In this document: piece by piece, positions 23,374-33,118 of the stretch
How positions within the stretch are numbered: position 1 is the stretch's first letter
Layout: every line of letters starts with the position of its first letter
Assembly: GCA_948467675.1 (NCBI GenBank)
Contig: CAOKFI010000030.1
Location: 1 to 33,118, forward strand
Origin: an uncultured Porphyromonadaceae bacterium
Lineage (GTDB): Bacteria > Bacteroidota > Bacteroidia > Bacteroidales > Muribaculaceae
Length of the DNA: 33,118 nucleotides
Direction: 5' to 3'
The notes under the pieces: generated by a model
The model's input: the letters and a program-made list of their open reading frames with translations, nothing else
The model's database searches: none
What the model was told of the DNA's origin: nothing
Translations under genes and position numbers: made by a program

Positions 23374-26300
23374 ATGTCTTTCACATCTTTTCTGAATAAA
23401 GTATTCGGCAATAAATCACAACGAGACCTTAAAGAGATCCGTCCTATTGTCGACAGCATAAAAGCCCTTGCTCCTGAAATGGAAGGGCTGACAAACGATG
23501 AACTCCGTGGCAGAATCACACAGGTACGACAGTCTATTGCTGCAAGTATCGCCGACGATGAGAGCGAGATAGCACGTCTCAAATCCGAAGTCGAAGAAGT
23601 TCCGTTCGAAGACCGTCAGCCATATTGGGACAAGGTAGACCAACACGAGAAAACCATTCTCGACACACTCGAGAAGCAGCTTGACGAACATCTTCCGGTA
23701 GTATTCGCAGCATTGCGCGAAACAGCTGCCCGCTTCGCCAAAAACGAGACCATCGAAGTGACTGCATCTCAAATGGACCGTGATCTGGCTGCCGAAGGAC
23801 GCGATTTCGTGACTATTGAAGGCGACAAGGCCATATACCGGAACCATTGGACAGCAGGCGGCAACGAGGTGACCTGGGATATGGTTCACTACGAAGTCCA
23901 GCTCATAGGCGGTGTCGTGCTCCATCAGGGCAAAATCGCAGAAATGGCTACCGGTGAGGGCAAGACTCTCGTAGCTACACTGCCGGTATTCCTTCGCTCG
24001 CTGTCAGGTCGAGGTGTTCACGTGGTCACGGTCAACGACTATCTCTCGAAACGAGACTCAGAATGGATGGGTCCGCTGTATATGTTCCATGGATCTACCG
24101 TAGACTGCATAGACAAGCATCAGCCAAACACCGAAGCGCGACGCAAGGCCTACGAATGCGACATAACATTCGGTACCAACAACGAATTTGGCTTCGATTA
24201 TCTCCGCGACAATATGGCTATGTCACCGCTCGACATGGTACAGCGCAAACATTACTATGCGATAGTCGATGAGGTCGACTCCGTACTCATAGACGATGCC
24301 CGTACTCCTCTTATCATATCCGGACCGGTACCACGTGGCGACGACCAGATGTTTAACGAGTATCGTCCCAATGTACAGAAAGTTGTCGAAGCACAGCGCC
24401 GTCTGCAGATACAGTTGCTTACCGACGCGAAAAACAAACTCGCAAGCGAGAGTTCAGACGTCCAGAAAGAAGGAGCACTCGCCCTCTACCGCGCATATCT
24501 GGCCGGCCCGAAATACCAGCCGCTGATCAAATTCCTCTCGCAGGAAGGCATGAAACAGGTGCTCCTGAAGACTGAAGCATATTATCTCCAGGACAATGCC
24601 CGCGAAATGCCGAAAGCGGTAGAGCCGCTATTCTACAAAGTCGATGAAAAGAACCGTCAGGTCGATCTTAGCGACAAGGGTATCGACGAACTGACAGGAA
24701 AGAGCAACGATCCGCAATTTTTCGTGCTTCCCGATATCACAACACAGCTGTCGGAACTCGAGAAGATCGAAGACCCTGATGAAAAGGCCCGCATGAAAGA
24801 CGAGATCATGCAGAACTATTCGATCAAGGCTGAACGTGTGCATACCGTAAGCCAGCTTCTCAAGGCATACACCCTATTCAACAAGGACGAGGAATACGTG
24901 ATCGACGACAACAAGATAAAGATCGTCGATGAACAGACCGGACGTATCATGGAAGGACGCCGCTACAGCGACGGACTCCATCAGGCAATCGAAGCAAAAG
25001 AAGGTGTAAAAGTCGAAGCCGCCACACAGACATTCGCGACCATCACACTGCAGAACTATTTCCGCATGTATCACAAACTTGCCGGTATGACCGGTACAGC
25101 CGAGACAGAAGCCGGAGAATTCTGGGATATCTACAAACTCGATGTCGTAACCATACCTACCAACAAGCCGGTAGCGCGTATCGACATGAACGACCGGGTC
25201 TACAAAACCAAGAAAGCCAAATACAAAGCCGTGATCGAGGAAGTAGAGCGTCTGGTAAACGAAGGTCGTCCCGTACTCGTAGGCACCACGTCAGTCGATA
25301 TCAGCGAATCGCTGAGCCGTCAGTTGACGATGAGACGTATCCCTCACAATGTACTCAATGCAAAGCTCCACCAGAAAGAGGCCGATATCGTAGCTCAGGC
25401 AGGCCGTGCCGGAACAGTAACCATAGCCACCAATATGGCCGGCCGCGGTACCGACATCAAACTCCCGCAGGAAGTCAAAGACAAAGGAGGTCTGGCCATT
25501 ATAGGCACCGAACGGCATGAGTCGCGCCGCGTCGACCGTCAGCTGCGCGGTCGTGCCGGACGTCAGGGCGACCCGGGATCATCGGTATTCTTCGTATCGT
25601 TCGAAGATCAGCTGATGCGTCTGTTCGCTACAGACCGCGTCATGAAGACCCTCGATACTCTCGGATTCAAAGAAGACGAAATGATCGAATCCAAGATGGT
25701 CAACCGCTCTATCGAGAACGCTCAGAAACGTGTCGAGGAAAACAACTTCGGCATACGAAAACGTCTGCTTGAGTATGACGACGTGATGAACAAGCAGCGT
25801 ACCTATATATACACCCGCCGACAGCACGCGCTCAAGGGCGAACGTATTGGCATAGACATTGCCAATATGCTCTACGATGTCATAGAGAATACCGTGACTA
25901 CACATGACTCTCCGTCAGACTACCAGGATCTCAAGCATGAACTGCTTACAGTACTCACTGTCGACGCTCCGTTTACAGAGGATGAATACCGCAGCATGCA
26001 GCGTGAAGAGGCAATAAACCGTATTCATGAAATAGCAAGCGAATCTTTCGCCCGCAAAAGCGACAGAATCATCGAGATAGCCATGCCCGTAGTCAAGGAC
26101 TGGGTGGAAAACCGCGGAGCAGAAGGCAAGATACTCGTTCCCATCACAGACGGCAAACGCATATTCAACCTGCCTGTAGACATAACGGAGGCCTACCGTA
26201 CAGAATGCAAGTCGATTGTCAAGGAATGGCACAAGGCCATCCTGCTCGTGACCATCGATGAACTCTGGAAAGAGCATCTGCGTGAGCTCGACCAGTTGCG

Positions 26301-26736
26301 TCAGTCGGTACAGAACGCATCGTATGAACAGAAAGATCCGCTGGTAATATACAAAGTCGAATCGTTCCATCTTTTTGAGGAGATGCTCAACAATCTCAAC
26401 GTAAAAGCGATGTCGGCTCTGATGCGTGGACAGATATATGTGCAGCAGCGTCGCGCCCCGGAACCATCCGACGATGGAACTCCTGCACAACCGGCACCTC
26501 CGACTACTCCCGATGTAAAGCGCGCCATGCCGGAACGTCCAAACGACTATTCCAGCTACAACGCGTCAAAAGAGCAGTATCCGGGAGCCGATGCCCAGCG
26601 TCAGGCCGCGGCCGCACCGCAGGGTCAGCGCTCTGTGACCATGCCTGCAAAAGCAGCCCTGAAGATAGGACGCAATGATCCATGTCCTTGCGGTAGCGGA
26701 AAGAAATATAAAGCATGTCATGGCCGGGGGCTGTGA
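23374..26736 (+). CDS. secA: preprotein translocase ATPase SecA
   Basis: SecA drives unfolded preproteins through SecYEG. The start at 23374 ([18 protein letters not shown]) gives 1120 residues and matches the normal SecA N-terminus; the frame is open further upstream but that part is inside the previous gene. Walker A is ATGEGKT at 192-198 and Walker B/DEAD-like is DEVD at 299-302, followed by [33 protein letters not shown] and [13 protein letters not shown] complete the helicase motifs. The extra segment after Walker B (about 325-480) is usual in Bacteroidetes SecA and makes it longer than the E. coli protein. The tail [13 protein letters not shown] (Cys1104, Cys1106, Cys1115, His1116) is the zinc site for SecB or lipid contact. 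The TamB-like gene overlaps its end. Confidence 0.98.
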   Translation: MSFTSFLNKVFGNKSQRDLKEIRPIVDSIKALAPEMEGLTNDELRGRITQVRQSIAASIADDESEIARLKSEVEEVPFEDRQPYWDKVDQHEKTILDTLEKQLDEHLPVVFAALRETAARFAKNETIEVTASQMDRDLAAEGRDFVTIEGDKAIYRNHWTAGGNEVTWDMVHYEVQLIGGVVLHQGKIAEMATGEGKTLVATLPVFLRSLSGRGVHVVTVNDYLSKRDSEWMGPLYMFHGSTVDCIDKHQPNTEARRKAYECDITFGTNNEFGFDYLRDNMAMSPLDMVQRKHYYAIVDEVDSVLIDDARTPLIISGPVPRGDDQMFNEYRPNVQKVVEAQRRLQIQLLTDAKNKLASESSDVQKEGALALYRAYLAGPKYQPLIKFLSQEGMKQVLLKTEAYYLQDNAREMPKAVEPLFYKVDEKNRQVDLSDKGIDELTGKSNDPQFFVLPDITTQLSELEKIEDPDEKARMKDEIMQNYSIKAERVHTVSQLLKAYTLFNKDEEYVIDDNKIKIVDEQTGRIMEGRRYSDGLHQAIEAKEGVKVEAATQTFATITLQNYFRMYHKLAGMTGTAETEAGEFWDIYKLDVVTIPTNKPVARIDMNDRVYKTKKAKYKAVIEEVERLVNEGRPVLVGTTSVDISESLSRQLTMRRIPHNVLNAKLHQKEADIVAQAGRAGTVTIATNMAGRGTDIKLPQEVKDKGGLAIIGTERHESRRVDRQLRGRAGRQGDPGSSVFFVSFEDQLMRLFATDRVMKTLDTLGFKEDEMIESKMVNRSIENAQKRVEENNFGIRKRLLEYDDVMNKQRTYIYTRRQHALKGERIGIDIANMLYDVIENTVTTHDSPSDYQDLKHELLTVLTVDAPFTEDEYRSMQREEAINRIHEIASESFARKSDRIIEIAMPVVKDWVENRGAEGKILVPITDGKRIFNLPVDITEAYRTECKSIVKEWHKAILLVTIDELWKEHLRELDQLRQSVQNASYEQKDPLVIYKVESFHLFEEMLNNLNVKAMSALMRGQIYVQQRRAPEPSDDGTPAQPAPPTTPDVKRAMPERPNDYSSYNASKEQYPGADAQRQAAAAPQGQRSVTMPAKAALKIGRNDPCPCGSGKKYKACHGRGL

Positions 26737-29700
26737 AACTGACGTATAAAGTATTACGATCCATATTGGTAACGCTGCTGATTTTAACAGTAGCGTTACC
26801 TGCCTTATTATATGTAACATTGTCGTTGCCGCCGGTACAGCGGAGACTGTGCGGTATCGCCCGTCAGGAACTGACTGCATTGTTTGGAGTTCCAATCGAG
26901 ATCGAAAGTCTGTCGATATCTCCGTTCAGCCGTGTCGATATATCCGGCGTGCTGATACGCGACGAGCGTTCCGACACAATCATGCATGCCCGACACCTCG
27001 GAGCAGGAATAAGCATGAGTCGCCTCTTATTCCATGGGGAACCGGTCATAACGTATGTCGAACTGGTCGGACTTAAAGCCAGGATCAACCGTCCAATGCC
27101 AGGATCACCGCTCAATATACAACCGATTATCGACGCGCTGAAACCTAAAGACAAGAACAAACCGCCCACACGGTTCGATTTACAGATCAATACAATTGTA
27201 ATCCGACAGTCTCAATTGGCCTATGACGTATTGTCTGCACCTGCGACACCCGGACATTTCAACCCGGCCCATATACATATCGACGACCTGAAAGCCGATA
27301 TAAGCATCCCGAAACTAAGCAACGACGATTTCGACATCGAACTTAAACGCCTGTCTGCCACTGAACATAGCGGATTGACTATTACCAGATTGCAGACAAA
27401 TGCCACCGTAACGGAAAATGGAATAGACCTCCGTAATACGGAACTCCGCATGCCAGAATCGACCATTCGCTTTTCTGATATAGACATAAAGTTCGACGGA
27501 TGGCAGGATATCGCTCCGAGCATACTTCACCAACCGCATCATGTGGCAATACTGCCGGGATCACACGTCACACTGGCCGATCTCGGAGCTTTAGTGCCAC
27601 AACTGCGCAATTTCAACCGACAGGTCGACATTGAACTTGCCGCAACCGGCTCAGCCGACTCGATAGCACTCGAACACTTCGACCTATCGCTGCCGGACGA
27701 AAAAGCATGGATCATGTGTCAGGGACATATCCGAGGACTTGACTCTATACGCACAGCGTCTCTGCACCTCTCGCGTCTGAGTGTCAACGCAACCGGAAAA
27801 GAAATAACAGATATAGCCGGCTCATTCACGCAATTGTCGCCTATGGCAGTACGGACTATCTGCAATCTCGGACAAATATGTCTTAACGGCTCAATCGACG
27901 CCGCAAATGACAACGTGAACTTCAACGGATCATTGTCAACGACACCCGGAGCATTCGACCTAAGAGCGAACGCCAGACGATTGTCTGCCACAGGCTCCCG
28001 TATATCAGGCCAGATCAGATCCGCAAGACTCGGAATCGGATCTATACTCAACAACAATGATCTCGGCACAGCAGGAATCGATATCACGTTCGACGCCACC
28101 ATGGGACGCCGGCACCGTAATGGAACTATCGACTGTACACTCGGACATATCGAATGGAAAGGACACCGGTATGCCGACATCAGTTCAGCATTTACATTCG
28201 ACGACACAAGATACACCGGCACCCTCACGATCGAAGACAGCGCCATAGACCTTATTGCAGAAGGCGAGATTGTTATTGACGAAGATACCCCGAGATTCGA
28301 CTTCCATGCAGGTCTCGGACACGTGGATTTTGCCACATTGGGCGTCTGGGACAAATATCCCGATCATACACTTTCAGCCACAATCGATGCGCATTTCTCC
28401 GGAAATACCATCGATACAGCCGACGGATCGCTTGTCGTGTCCGACATCCGGTTTACCGATTCCATCAGTTCCGGAATCATCCTGAAACAGATAGCTGTCG
28501 ACGCAATAAATTCAACCCCCGAACAGCATATCGACATAGCGGGCGATTTCATAAGCGGAAGGGTCGAAGGCTCGTACGACTTCGCCACCATCGTTCCTGC
28601 AGCCAGGGAAATATTGGCCGAAGTATTTCCGGCTCTAATGACAAAACCAGAGATCCAACAGCCGAAATCACGCCACAAATCCAGACCGACAAAAAAAGAG
28701 CGGCCGGCACGCAGCAACAATTTCACGTATCATCTTACCATACGCGACAACGAACCATTTTGTAAATTCCTCAACGCACCGGTACGGGTCATATATCCGA
28801 TTGATATCGACGGAACATTCAGCCACGACGCCAGCATCATGGGGCTGAGTGTCGACATTCCATATATTCAGCAAAAAGACAAACTGATACGCAACACAGC
28901 CATCAGATTCAGTGTTGACGGCATACGTGATCGCGCAGCGCTGTTGGCGACTACCCTCATGCCGACCAAAAAGGGAGATCTAACACTGCAGATCGGACTT
29001 GACGGAGCATCCGACCGGGTAGATACAGATATCGCATGGCACATTGACCGCAAATCGGCATTCTATGGCAAACTGAACATGTCGTCTCTGTTTACCCGCG
29101 ACGAACAGGATCATACACTGAATTCATCCGTCACAGTCAATCCAAGCGAACTCGTATTCAACGACACAGTATGGCAGGTCGAAAAAGCCGACATCAGCGT
29201 GGCTGGAAATAAAATCAACGTATCAGGATTCAACATACATCGTCCGGGGCAGCGGCTCACCATAGGCGGAACAGCATCGGCAGACCCTGCCGACACGATA
29301 AAACTAAGCCTCGTCGATATAAATCTCGACTACATATTCGAAACCCTCGACATTCCGAATGTCATGTTCGGCGGCGATGCGACTGGCGATTTCTACGCAT
29401 CGTCACTCCTGACAAAAGCACCATCGCTGTCAACTCCGGGATTATCGGTCAAAGGCCTGAGCTACAACCGATCGCTCATGGGCGATACCAGAATTCTCAG
29501 TACATGGGACAACGATACACGCGCCGTAACAATCGATGCTGTCGTGGATCAGGCAAACGGATGCAAGTCAATGATCGAAGGCGCCATATTCCCTATGGCG
29601 GACTCCCTGGACTTCAGATTTCACGCCGACAAGATCGGTGTCGGTTTCATGAAACCGTTCATGGAAGCCTTCGCCTCCGATGTTTCAGGATATGCGTCGG

Positions 29701-31352
29701 GCGATGCACGACTGTGGGGCAACTTCAAATATATCGATATGACAGGCGATCTTTATGCTGATGATTTCAACGTAAGACTCGCCTTCACAAACACCACATA
29801 TTCGGCTACAGATTCCGTACACCTCAAACCCGGACTTATAGACATCCACGATATAACGCTACGCGATCAATACGGTAACACTGCGCTTCTTAACGGACGT
29901 CTGACCCACCAGTGCTTCAAGCAGCCGGTGTTTGAATTCGCCATAACACATGCCGACAACCTGTTGAGCTACGATGTCGGACAAAATACTTCCGATCCAT
30001 GGTATGGCCGCATATTCGCCAACGGATCCGCATTTGTAAGCGGCAAACCTGGCGAAGTCAATATCAACGTCATGATGTCGACCGCTCCCAGATCGACTTT
30101 CACATTCGTTTTATCCGATGCCGAGCAGGCGAGCGAATATTCTTTCATCACATTCCGCGACCGCGATGAGCTTGCCATATCCGATTCCATCACATACTCG
30201 ATCGGCTCTCCGGAACTTGCCCGGCTACTGCAGCGCAAGATAAATACATCGGCGTCCGAAGATGCCTCAGTATATCGCATGAACATACAGATGGACGTGA
30301 CTCCCGATGCTCAGATGAATCTCGTAATGGATCCCGTAGGCGGCGACAGAATACGCGCCTACGGATCCGGAACAATACGCATGCAGTACGACTCGTCCAA
30401 TGAGGATCTGAAGATGTTCGGAACTTATACCCTGACCAAAGGCAACTACAACTTCACCCTTCAGGACATAATAATCAAAGACTTTACGATCAGCGACGGC
30501 AGCCGCATAGCATTCCATGGCGATCCGTATTCTGCACAGCTCGACATTAAAGCCATATATTCTCTCAACGCCAATCTGTCGGATCTCGACGAATCATTCC
30601 TGTCCGACAAAGAGCTGAACCGTACAAACGTGCCGGTACACGCAGTGCTTAAAGTGGCCGGCGATATGCGTCAGCCCGACATATCGTTCGACTTGGAGTT
30701 TCCTACTCTTACACAGGACACGTACCGTAAGGTGCGAAGCATCGTGTCGACCGAAGATATGATGAATCGGCAGATAATATACCTTCTGGCTCTCAACCGA
30801 TTCTATACACCTGACTACATGGCATCGACCACCAAGGGAAATGAACTGGTGTCTGTTGCCTCATCAACGATCTCATCGCAATTGAGCAGCATGCTCGGAG
30901 CGCTTAGCGATCACTGGTCTGTGGCTCCGACAGTCCGCTCCGACCGCGGAGACTTCTCCGATGTCGAGGTGGATCTTGCCCTGTCAAGCACCTTGCTTAA
31001 CAACCGTCTGCTCCTGAACGGCAATCTCGGATACCGGGACAAATCTCTTAACAACAACTCATTCATAGGCGACTTCGACATCGAATATCTCCTCAACCGT
31101 TCCGGAAACCTGCGGCTGAAAGCCTATAACCGCTACAACGACCAGAACTACTACGTAAAGACTGCGTTGACAACACAGGGTATCGGAATCGTGCTCAAAC
31201 GCGATTTCGATAACATTCTCTCATTCCTACGCCCTTTCTGGAAACGCAAAAAGACTCAGCCGGAAATACCCACACCGACCGACACAACCGGAACTGTTCC
31301 GGTAACAATGGAATCATCCGACAGCATTCCGGCTGCGGAATCAGAATATTGA
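26715..31352 (+). CDS. TamB-like translocation/assembly module protein (DUF490)
   Basis: This is a 1545-residue protein with an N-terminal membrane anchor ([20 protein letters not shown]) and a long, mostly beta-strand periplasmic body, typical of TamB/AsmA-like proteins that bridge inner and outer membranes for barrel assembly or lipid transport. The last 450 residues carry the DUF490 region ([37 protein letters not shown], then [13 protein letters not shown]). Near 642-672 is a basic, proline-rich linker ([18 protein letters not shown]). ATG at 26715 overlaps secA by 22 bases; a GTG at 26733 overlapping the secA TGA as GTGA is an equally good start and would remove six residues. The stop abuts the neuB stop at TGATCA. 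Bacteroidetes members often pair with a TamA-like barrel, not seen here. Confidence 0.9.
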   Translation: MSWPGAVKLTYKVLRSILVTLLILTVALPALLYVTLSLPPVQRRLCGIARQELTALFGVPIEIESLSISPFSRVDISGVLIRDERSDTIMHARHLGAGISMSRLLFHGEPVITYVELVGLKARINRPMPGSPLNIQPIIDALKPKDKNKPPTRFDLQINTIVIRQSQLAYDVLSAPATPGHFNPAHIHIDDLKADISIPKLSNDDFDIELKRLSATEHSGLTITRLQTNATVTENGIDLRNTELRMPESTIRFSDIDIKFDGWQDIAPSILHQPHHVAILPGSHVTLADLGALVPQLRNFNRQVDIELAATGSADSIALEHFDLSLPDEKAWIMCQGHIRGLDSIRTASLHLSRLSVNATGKEITDIAGSFTQLSPMAVRTICNLGQICLNGSIDAANDNVNFNGSLSTTPGAFDLRANARRLSATGSRISGQIRSARLGIGSILNNNDLGTAGIDITFDATMGRRHRNGTIDCTLGHIEWKGHRYADISSAFTFDDTRYTGTLTIEDSAIDLIAEGEIVIDEDTPRFDFHAGLGHVDFATLGVWDKYPDHTLSATIDAHFSGNTIDTADGSLVVSDIRFTDSISSGIILKQIAVDAINSTPEQHIDIAGDFISGRVEGSYDFATIVPAAREILAEVFPALMTKPEIQQPKSRHKSRPTKKERPARSNNFTYHLTIRDNEPFCKFLNAPVRVIYPIDIDGTFSHDASIMGLSVDIPYIQQKDKLIRNTAIRFSVDGIRDRAALLATTLMPTKKGDLTLQIGLDGASDRVDTDIAWHIDRKSAFYGKLNMSSLFTRDEQDHTLNSSVTVNPSELVFNDTVWQVEKADISVAGNKINVSGFNIHRPGQRLTIGGTASADPADTIKLSLVDINLDYIFETLDIPNVMFGGDATGDFYASSLLTKAPSLSTPGLSVKGLSYNRSLMGDTRILSTWDNDTRAVTIDAVVDQANGCKSMIEGAIFPMADSLDFRFHADKIGVGFMKPFMEAFASDVSGYASGDARLWGNFKYIDMTGDLYADDFNVRLAFTNTTYSATDSVHLKPGLIDIHDITLRDQYGNTALLNGRLTHQCFKQPVFEFAITHADNLLSYDVGQNTSDPWYGRIFANGSAFVSGKPGEVNINVMMSTAPRSTFTFVLSDAEQASEYSFITFRDRDELAISDSITYSIGSPELARLLQRKINTSASEDASVYRMNIQMDVTPDAQMNLVMDPVGGDRIRAYGSGTIRMQYDSSNEDLKMFGTYTLTKGNYNFTLQDIIIKDFTISDGSRIAFHGDPYSAQLDIKAIYSLNANLSDLDESFLSDKELNRTNVPVHAVLKVAGDMRQPDISFDLEFPTLTQDTYRKVRSIVSTEDMMNRQIIYLLALNRFYTPDYMASTTKGNELVSVASSTISSQLSSMLGALSDHWSVAPTVRSDRGDFSDVEVDLALSSTLLNNRLLLNGNLGYRDKSLNNNSFIGDFDIEYLLNRSGNLRLKAYNRYNDQNYYVKTALTTQGIGIVLKRDFDNILSFLRPFWKRKKTQPEIPTPTDTTGTVPVTMESSDSIPAAESEY

Positions 31353-32360
31353 TCACAGCTCTATAAGTTCATCCGGATGATAAGTGCGGGAAGCCCGTGT
31401 GCCAATGACTTCATTCCACCGCATAGGCGAGATGCCTGTTCCCGGTCGCTTGACCGTAAGATTCTGTTCTGTAAAAATATCCCCCTCGGCGATATCGGCC
31501 GCAGCCACTATGCTTTTGCGGGCCACCGCCATATTCCCACGTTCGGAATCAGTCACACACTTGTATCCTGATCCTATAGCCATATCGACATTTCGTATGG
31601 CCTGTACCATGGCTTTAAGTTCCGTCGGCACCAACGATGCCCGATGATCCGGTCCGGCCATAGTACGGTCGAGAGTGAAATGCTTCTCAACCACAGTCGC
31701 ACCAAGCGCGGCCGCAGCTATAGGAATCTCTATACCGACAGTATGATCCGAATATCCGACCGAAACACCGAACTCACGGCGGAGACTCTCCATTGCCGCC
31801 AGATTGACATCGGCCACAGGAGTCGGATACTCCGTATTGCAATGCAGCAGGGTAAGATTCGATAGCGAAAGTCCGTTATCGAGAAGAGCGCCGACAGCCG
31901 ACGCGACATCCTCGATGGTACACATGCCTGTAGACATATACGTAGGCTCATTGAACCCTGCTATACGTTTCAGATAAGGATAGTTCGTTATTTCTCCTGA
32001 TGGGATCTTCCACATCCCGAGACCAAGGGAATGGAGATACTCCACGCTTTCGGGATCAAACGCAGTCGACAGAAACCGTATACCACGCTCGTCACACCGC
32101 GCCATAAGTTCCAGATGATCCGCTTCCGACAGCTCCAGACGACGCAGCATCTCCAGTTGAGACCGATAGGCATCGGCAGTCGCCGTCTGCTGATAATCGG
32201 CCAACGGTGCCGATGCCGACACAAGCCGTCCGGCTTTGAATGTCTGAAACTTTACAATATCGGCTCCGGCCTCAGCCGCCGCATCGACAAGTTTCAGTGC
32301 CAGTGCTATAGAGCCGTTATGGTTGACTCCTGCTTCAGCAATGATCAGTGTACGCTTCAT
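31353..32360 (-). CDS. neuB: N-acetylneuraminate synthase (NeuB family)
   Basis: This 335-residue enzyme condenses phosphoenolpyruvate with an N-acetylated hexose (ManNAc for Neu5Ac) to make a nonulosonic acid. Hallmarks are IIAEAGVNHNGS at the N-terminus, ADIVKFQTFKA (substrate lysine), STAFDPESVEYL, WKIPSGEITNYP, CNTEYPTP, VGYSDHTVGIEIPIAA, and VVEKHFTLDRTMAGPDHRAS. Residues about 280-335 form the SAF (antifreeze-like) domain, ending in the KRPGTGISP motif. It could instead be a legionaminic (LegI) or pseudaminic (PseI) acid synthase; the sequence favours the NeuB/LegI side but does not decide. neuD overlaps its start as ATGA. CMP-sugar synthetase (NeuA) and epimerase (NeuC) genes are not in this window. 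Confidence 0.93.
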   Translation of the reverse strand: MKRTLIIAEAGVNHNGSIALALKLVDAAAEAGADIVKFQTFKAGRLVSASAPLADYQQTATADAYRSQLEMLRRLELSEADHLELMARCDERGIRFLSTAFDPESVEYLHSLGLGMWKIPSGEITNYPYLKRIAGFNEPTYMSTGMCTIEDVASAVGALLDNGLSLSNLTLLHCNTEYPTPVADVNLAAMESLRREFGVSVGYSDHTVGIEIPIAAAALGATVVEKHFTLDRTMAGPDHRASLVPTELKAMVQAIRNVDMAIGSGYKCVTDSERGNMAVARKSIVAAADIAEGDIFTEQNLTVKRPGTGISPMRWNEVIGTRASRTYHPDELIEL

Positions 32361-32971
32361 TTTACTATTCCATAATATGTACCCGGAGCAAGTATAGAAC
32401 GCAACACGACAGCACCGGCTCCGATCACCGCCCCGTCAGCCACACTTACGCCCTGAGCCAACACAGCTCCGGAACCTACAAACACACCGCTGCCGACCCT
32501 GCACCCCCCATTGATCATGGCTCCTGTAGATATATGGGTATGATCCCCTATGGTCGTATCGTGTTCTATATCGGCTCCGGTATTGATTATACAGTTCACT
32601 CCTACAACAGCCGAAGCATTGATCACTGCACGGTGCATCACAACAGTTCCATCACCGACTTCGGCATAGCACGACACACAAGCCGAAGGAGATATGAGAG
32701 TTGCCATGCGCCCGCCGACCGATTTTATCCGGTCATAAAGACGGATACGGGTCGATGCACATCCGATAGCACCCACCGAAACCAGAAACTCCACACGATC
32801 CGCATAACGGCTCATATCGTCGTCGGTTCCGATAATAGGACAATCAAGCAGCATACCTCCGTCCCCGCCCGGACGATCCAGAATGCCGAGCAGAGACCGT
32901 CCGGCTCTACGGGCAACATCTATCACTGACTTGCAATGACCGCCTGCGCCTACCAACAGAATCTCGTCCAT
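32357..32971 (-). CDS. neuD: NeuD/PglD-type sugar O- or N-acetyltransferase
   Basis: This 204-residue protein starts at the ATG at 32971, which opens the usual DEILLVGAGGHCKSVIDVAR; the frame continues 22 codons further upstream but covers the promoter. The N-terminal Rossmann-like domain (about 1-80) is followed by hexapeptide repeats of a left-handed beta-helix (VGDGTVVMHRAVINASAVVG, INTGADIEHDTTIGDHTHIS, GSGVFVGSGAV). His in DIEHDTTIGDH is the likely general base. The family O-acetylates sialic acid (NeuD) or N-acetylates amino-sugar nucleotides (PglD, legionaminate and bacillosamine pathways). Pairing with neuB points to nonulosonic acid synthesis or modification. Its stop overlaps the neuB start (ATGA), and it has a good promoter of its own. 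Confidence 0.88.
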   Translation of the reverse strand: MDEILLVGAGGHCKSVIDVARRAGRSLLGILDRPGGDGGMLLDCPIIGTDDDMSRYADRVEFLVSVGAIGCASTRIRLYDRIKSVGGRMATLISPSACVSCYAEVGDGTVVMHRAVINASAVVGVNCIINTGADIEHDTTIGDHTHISTGAMINGGCRVGSGVFVGSGAVLAQGVSVADGAVIGAGAVVLRSILAPGTYYGIVK

Positions 32972-32988
32972 AATAATATTATATTCTG

Positions 32989-33020
32989 CTAAGATACGCA
33001 CAATTCCGCGTTGGTGCAAA
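32989..33020 (-). promoter_or_regulatory. promoter of the neuD-neuB operon
   Basis: On the minus strand TTTG (33017-33020) and TATCTTAG (32989-32996), one base off TAnnTTTG, are 20 bases apart, the normal Bacteroidetes spacing. The predicted start near 32982 gives an 11-base leader. It lies just downstream of the tRNA terminator. Confidence 0.6.
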
Positions 33021-33022
33021 CG

Positions 33023-33052
33023 AAAAAAGCCGGCCACTTATCGCAGCCGGCT
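33023..33052 (-). terminator. terminator of the tRNA-Arg gene
   Basis: On the minus strand AGCCGGC and GCCGGCT form a perfect 7-bp stem around an 11-base loop, followed directly by TTTTTT (33028 down to 33023). It lies 13 bases after the tRNA 3' end, before the neuD promoter. Confidence 0.85.
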
Positions 33053-33065
33053 CTCTGTCCGTATG

Positions 33066-33118
33066 TGACTCGCACAGGATTCAAACCTGTAACCTTCTGA
33101 TCCGTAGTCAGATGCTCT
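33066..33118 (-). tRNA. tRNA-Arg(ACG), 3' part; 5' end beyond the window
   Basis: Read on the minus strand, the last 53 bases show the anticodon stem TCTGA/TCAGA around loop CTACGGA (anticodon ACG, arginine), the T arm ACAGG-TTTGAAT-CCTGT, and the acceptor strand GCGAGTC with discriminator A at 33066. CCA is not encoded. The D arm and 5' acceptor strand lie past the right edge. The A at the wobble site would need deamination to inosine, as is usual for bacterial tRNA-Arg(ACG). Confidence 0.92.

Noticed and set aside
25915-26490. 191-codon open frame antisense to secA
   Set aside because: The sense strand is an intact conserved gene, and the antisense translation shows no domain.
27719-28354. 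211-codon open frame antisense to the TamB-like gene
   Set aside because: It is low in recognisable motifs and is explained by the codon bias of the long sense gene; no promoter or start signal was seen.
1-33118. CRISPR array, insertion sequence or prophage
   Set aside because: No regularly spaced repeats, transposase, integrase or phage structural genes were seen; all long frames are accounted for by housekeeping or metabolic genes.

Overview
The window looks like chromosomal DNA from a Bacteroidales bacterium. The evidence is TAnnTTTG-type promoter boxes in front of many genes, few purine-rich Shine-Dalgarno sites, a fused BioG-BioC biotin gene, an Lnb/DUF4105 gene, a long SecA with a C-terminal zinc tail, and a TamB-like gene directly after secA. 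Base composition near 50% GC by eye would fit Muribaculaceae better than low-GC Bacteroides, but that placement is inference. I see no transposase, integrase, phage gene or CRISPR array. No stretch over 300 bases lacks a gene; the longest gap is 10088-10319.

Layout. (1) 134-3625: an AraC-type regulator lies divergent from an exported alpha/beta hydrolase plus sugar O-acetyltransferase, and is followed on its own strand by an exported carboxymuconolactone-decarboxylase-fold protein and a cupin. This is probably one AraC-controlled detoxification or small-molecule module. (2) 3795-4808: ROK glucokinase-like gene. (3) 4926-9359: biotin operon bioA-bioF-bioG/C fusion-bioD, every junction an ATGA overlap. 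(4) 9452-10087: DEDDy 3'-5' exonuclease. (5) 10320-15549: a candidate catabolic unit made of a cytoplasmic FAD oxidoreductase, a sodium:solute symporter and an exported metallophosphoesterase. Its non-coding parts hold repeated GTTTGCGG motifs and a strong hairpin, and it is closed by a 26-bp perfect inverted repeat. (6) 15685-18752: prolyl oligopeptidase lipoprotein coupled to a lipoprotein with a BamE-like C-terminus. (7) 18882-20415: two tandem metallo-beta-lactamase-fold hydrolases. (8) 20536-31352: an envelope-biogenesis block of lnb (lipoprotein N-acylation), an exported alkaline-phosphatase-fold protein that appears to have lost its active site, secA and a TamB-like gene. (9) 31353-32971, minus strand: neuD-neuB nonulosonic (sialic-type) acid synthesis pair. 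(10) 33066 to the right edge, minus strand: 3' part of tRNA-Arg(ACG).

The most interesting points are the apparent pseudo-phosphatase overlapping lnb and placed just before secA, the GTTTGCGG motif set around the FAD-oxidoreductase/symporter/phosphoesterase unit, and the apparently leaderless divergent promoter pair at 1768-1877. Functions are assigned from motifs and family knowledge only; no database search was run.
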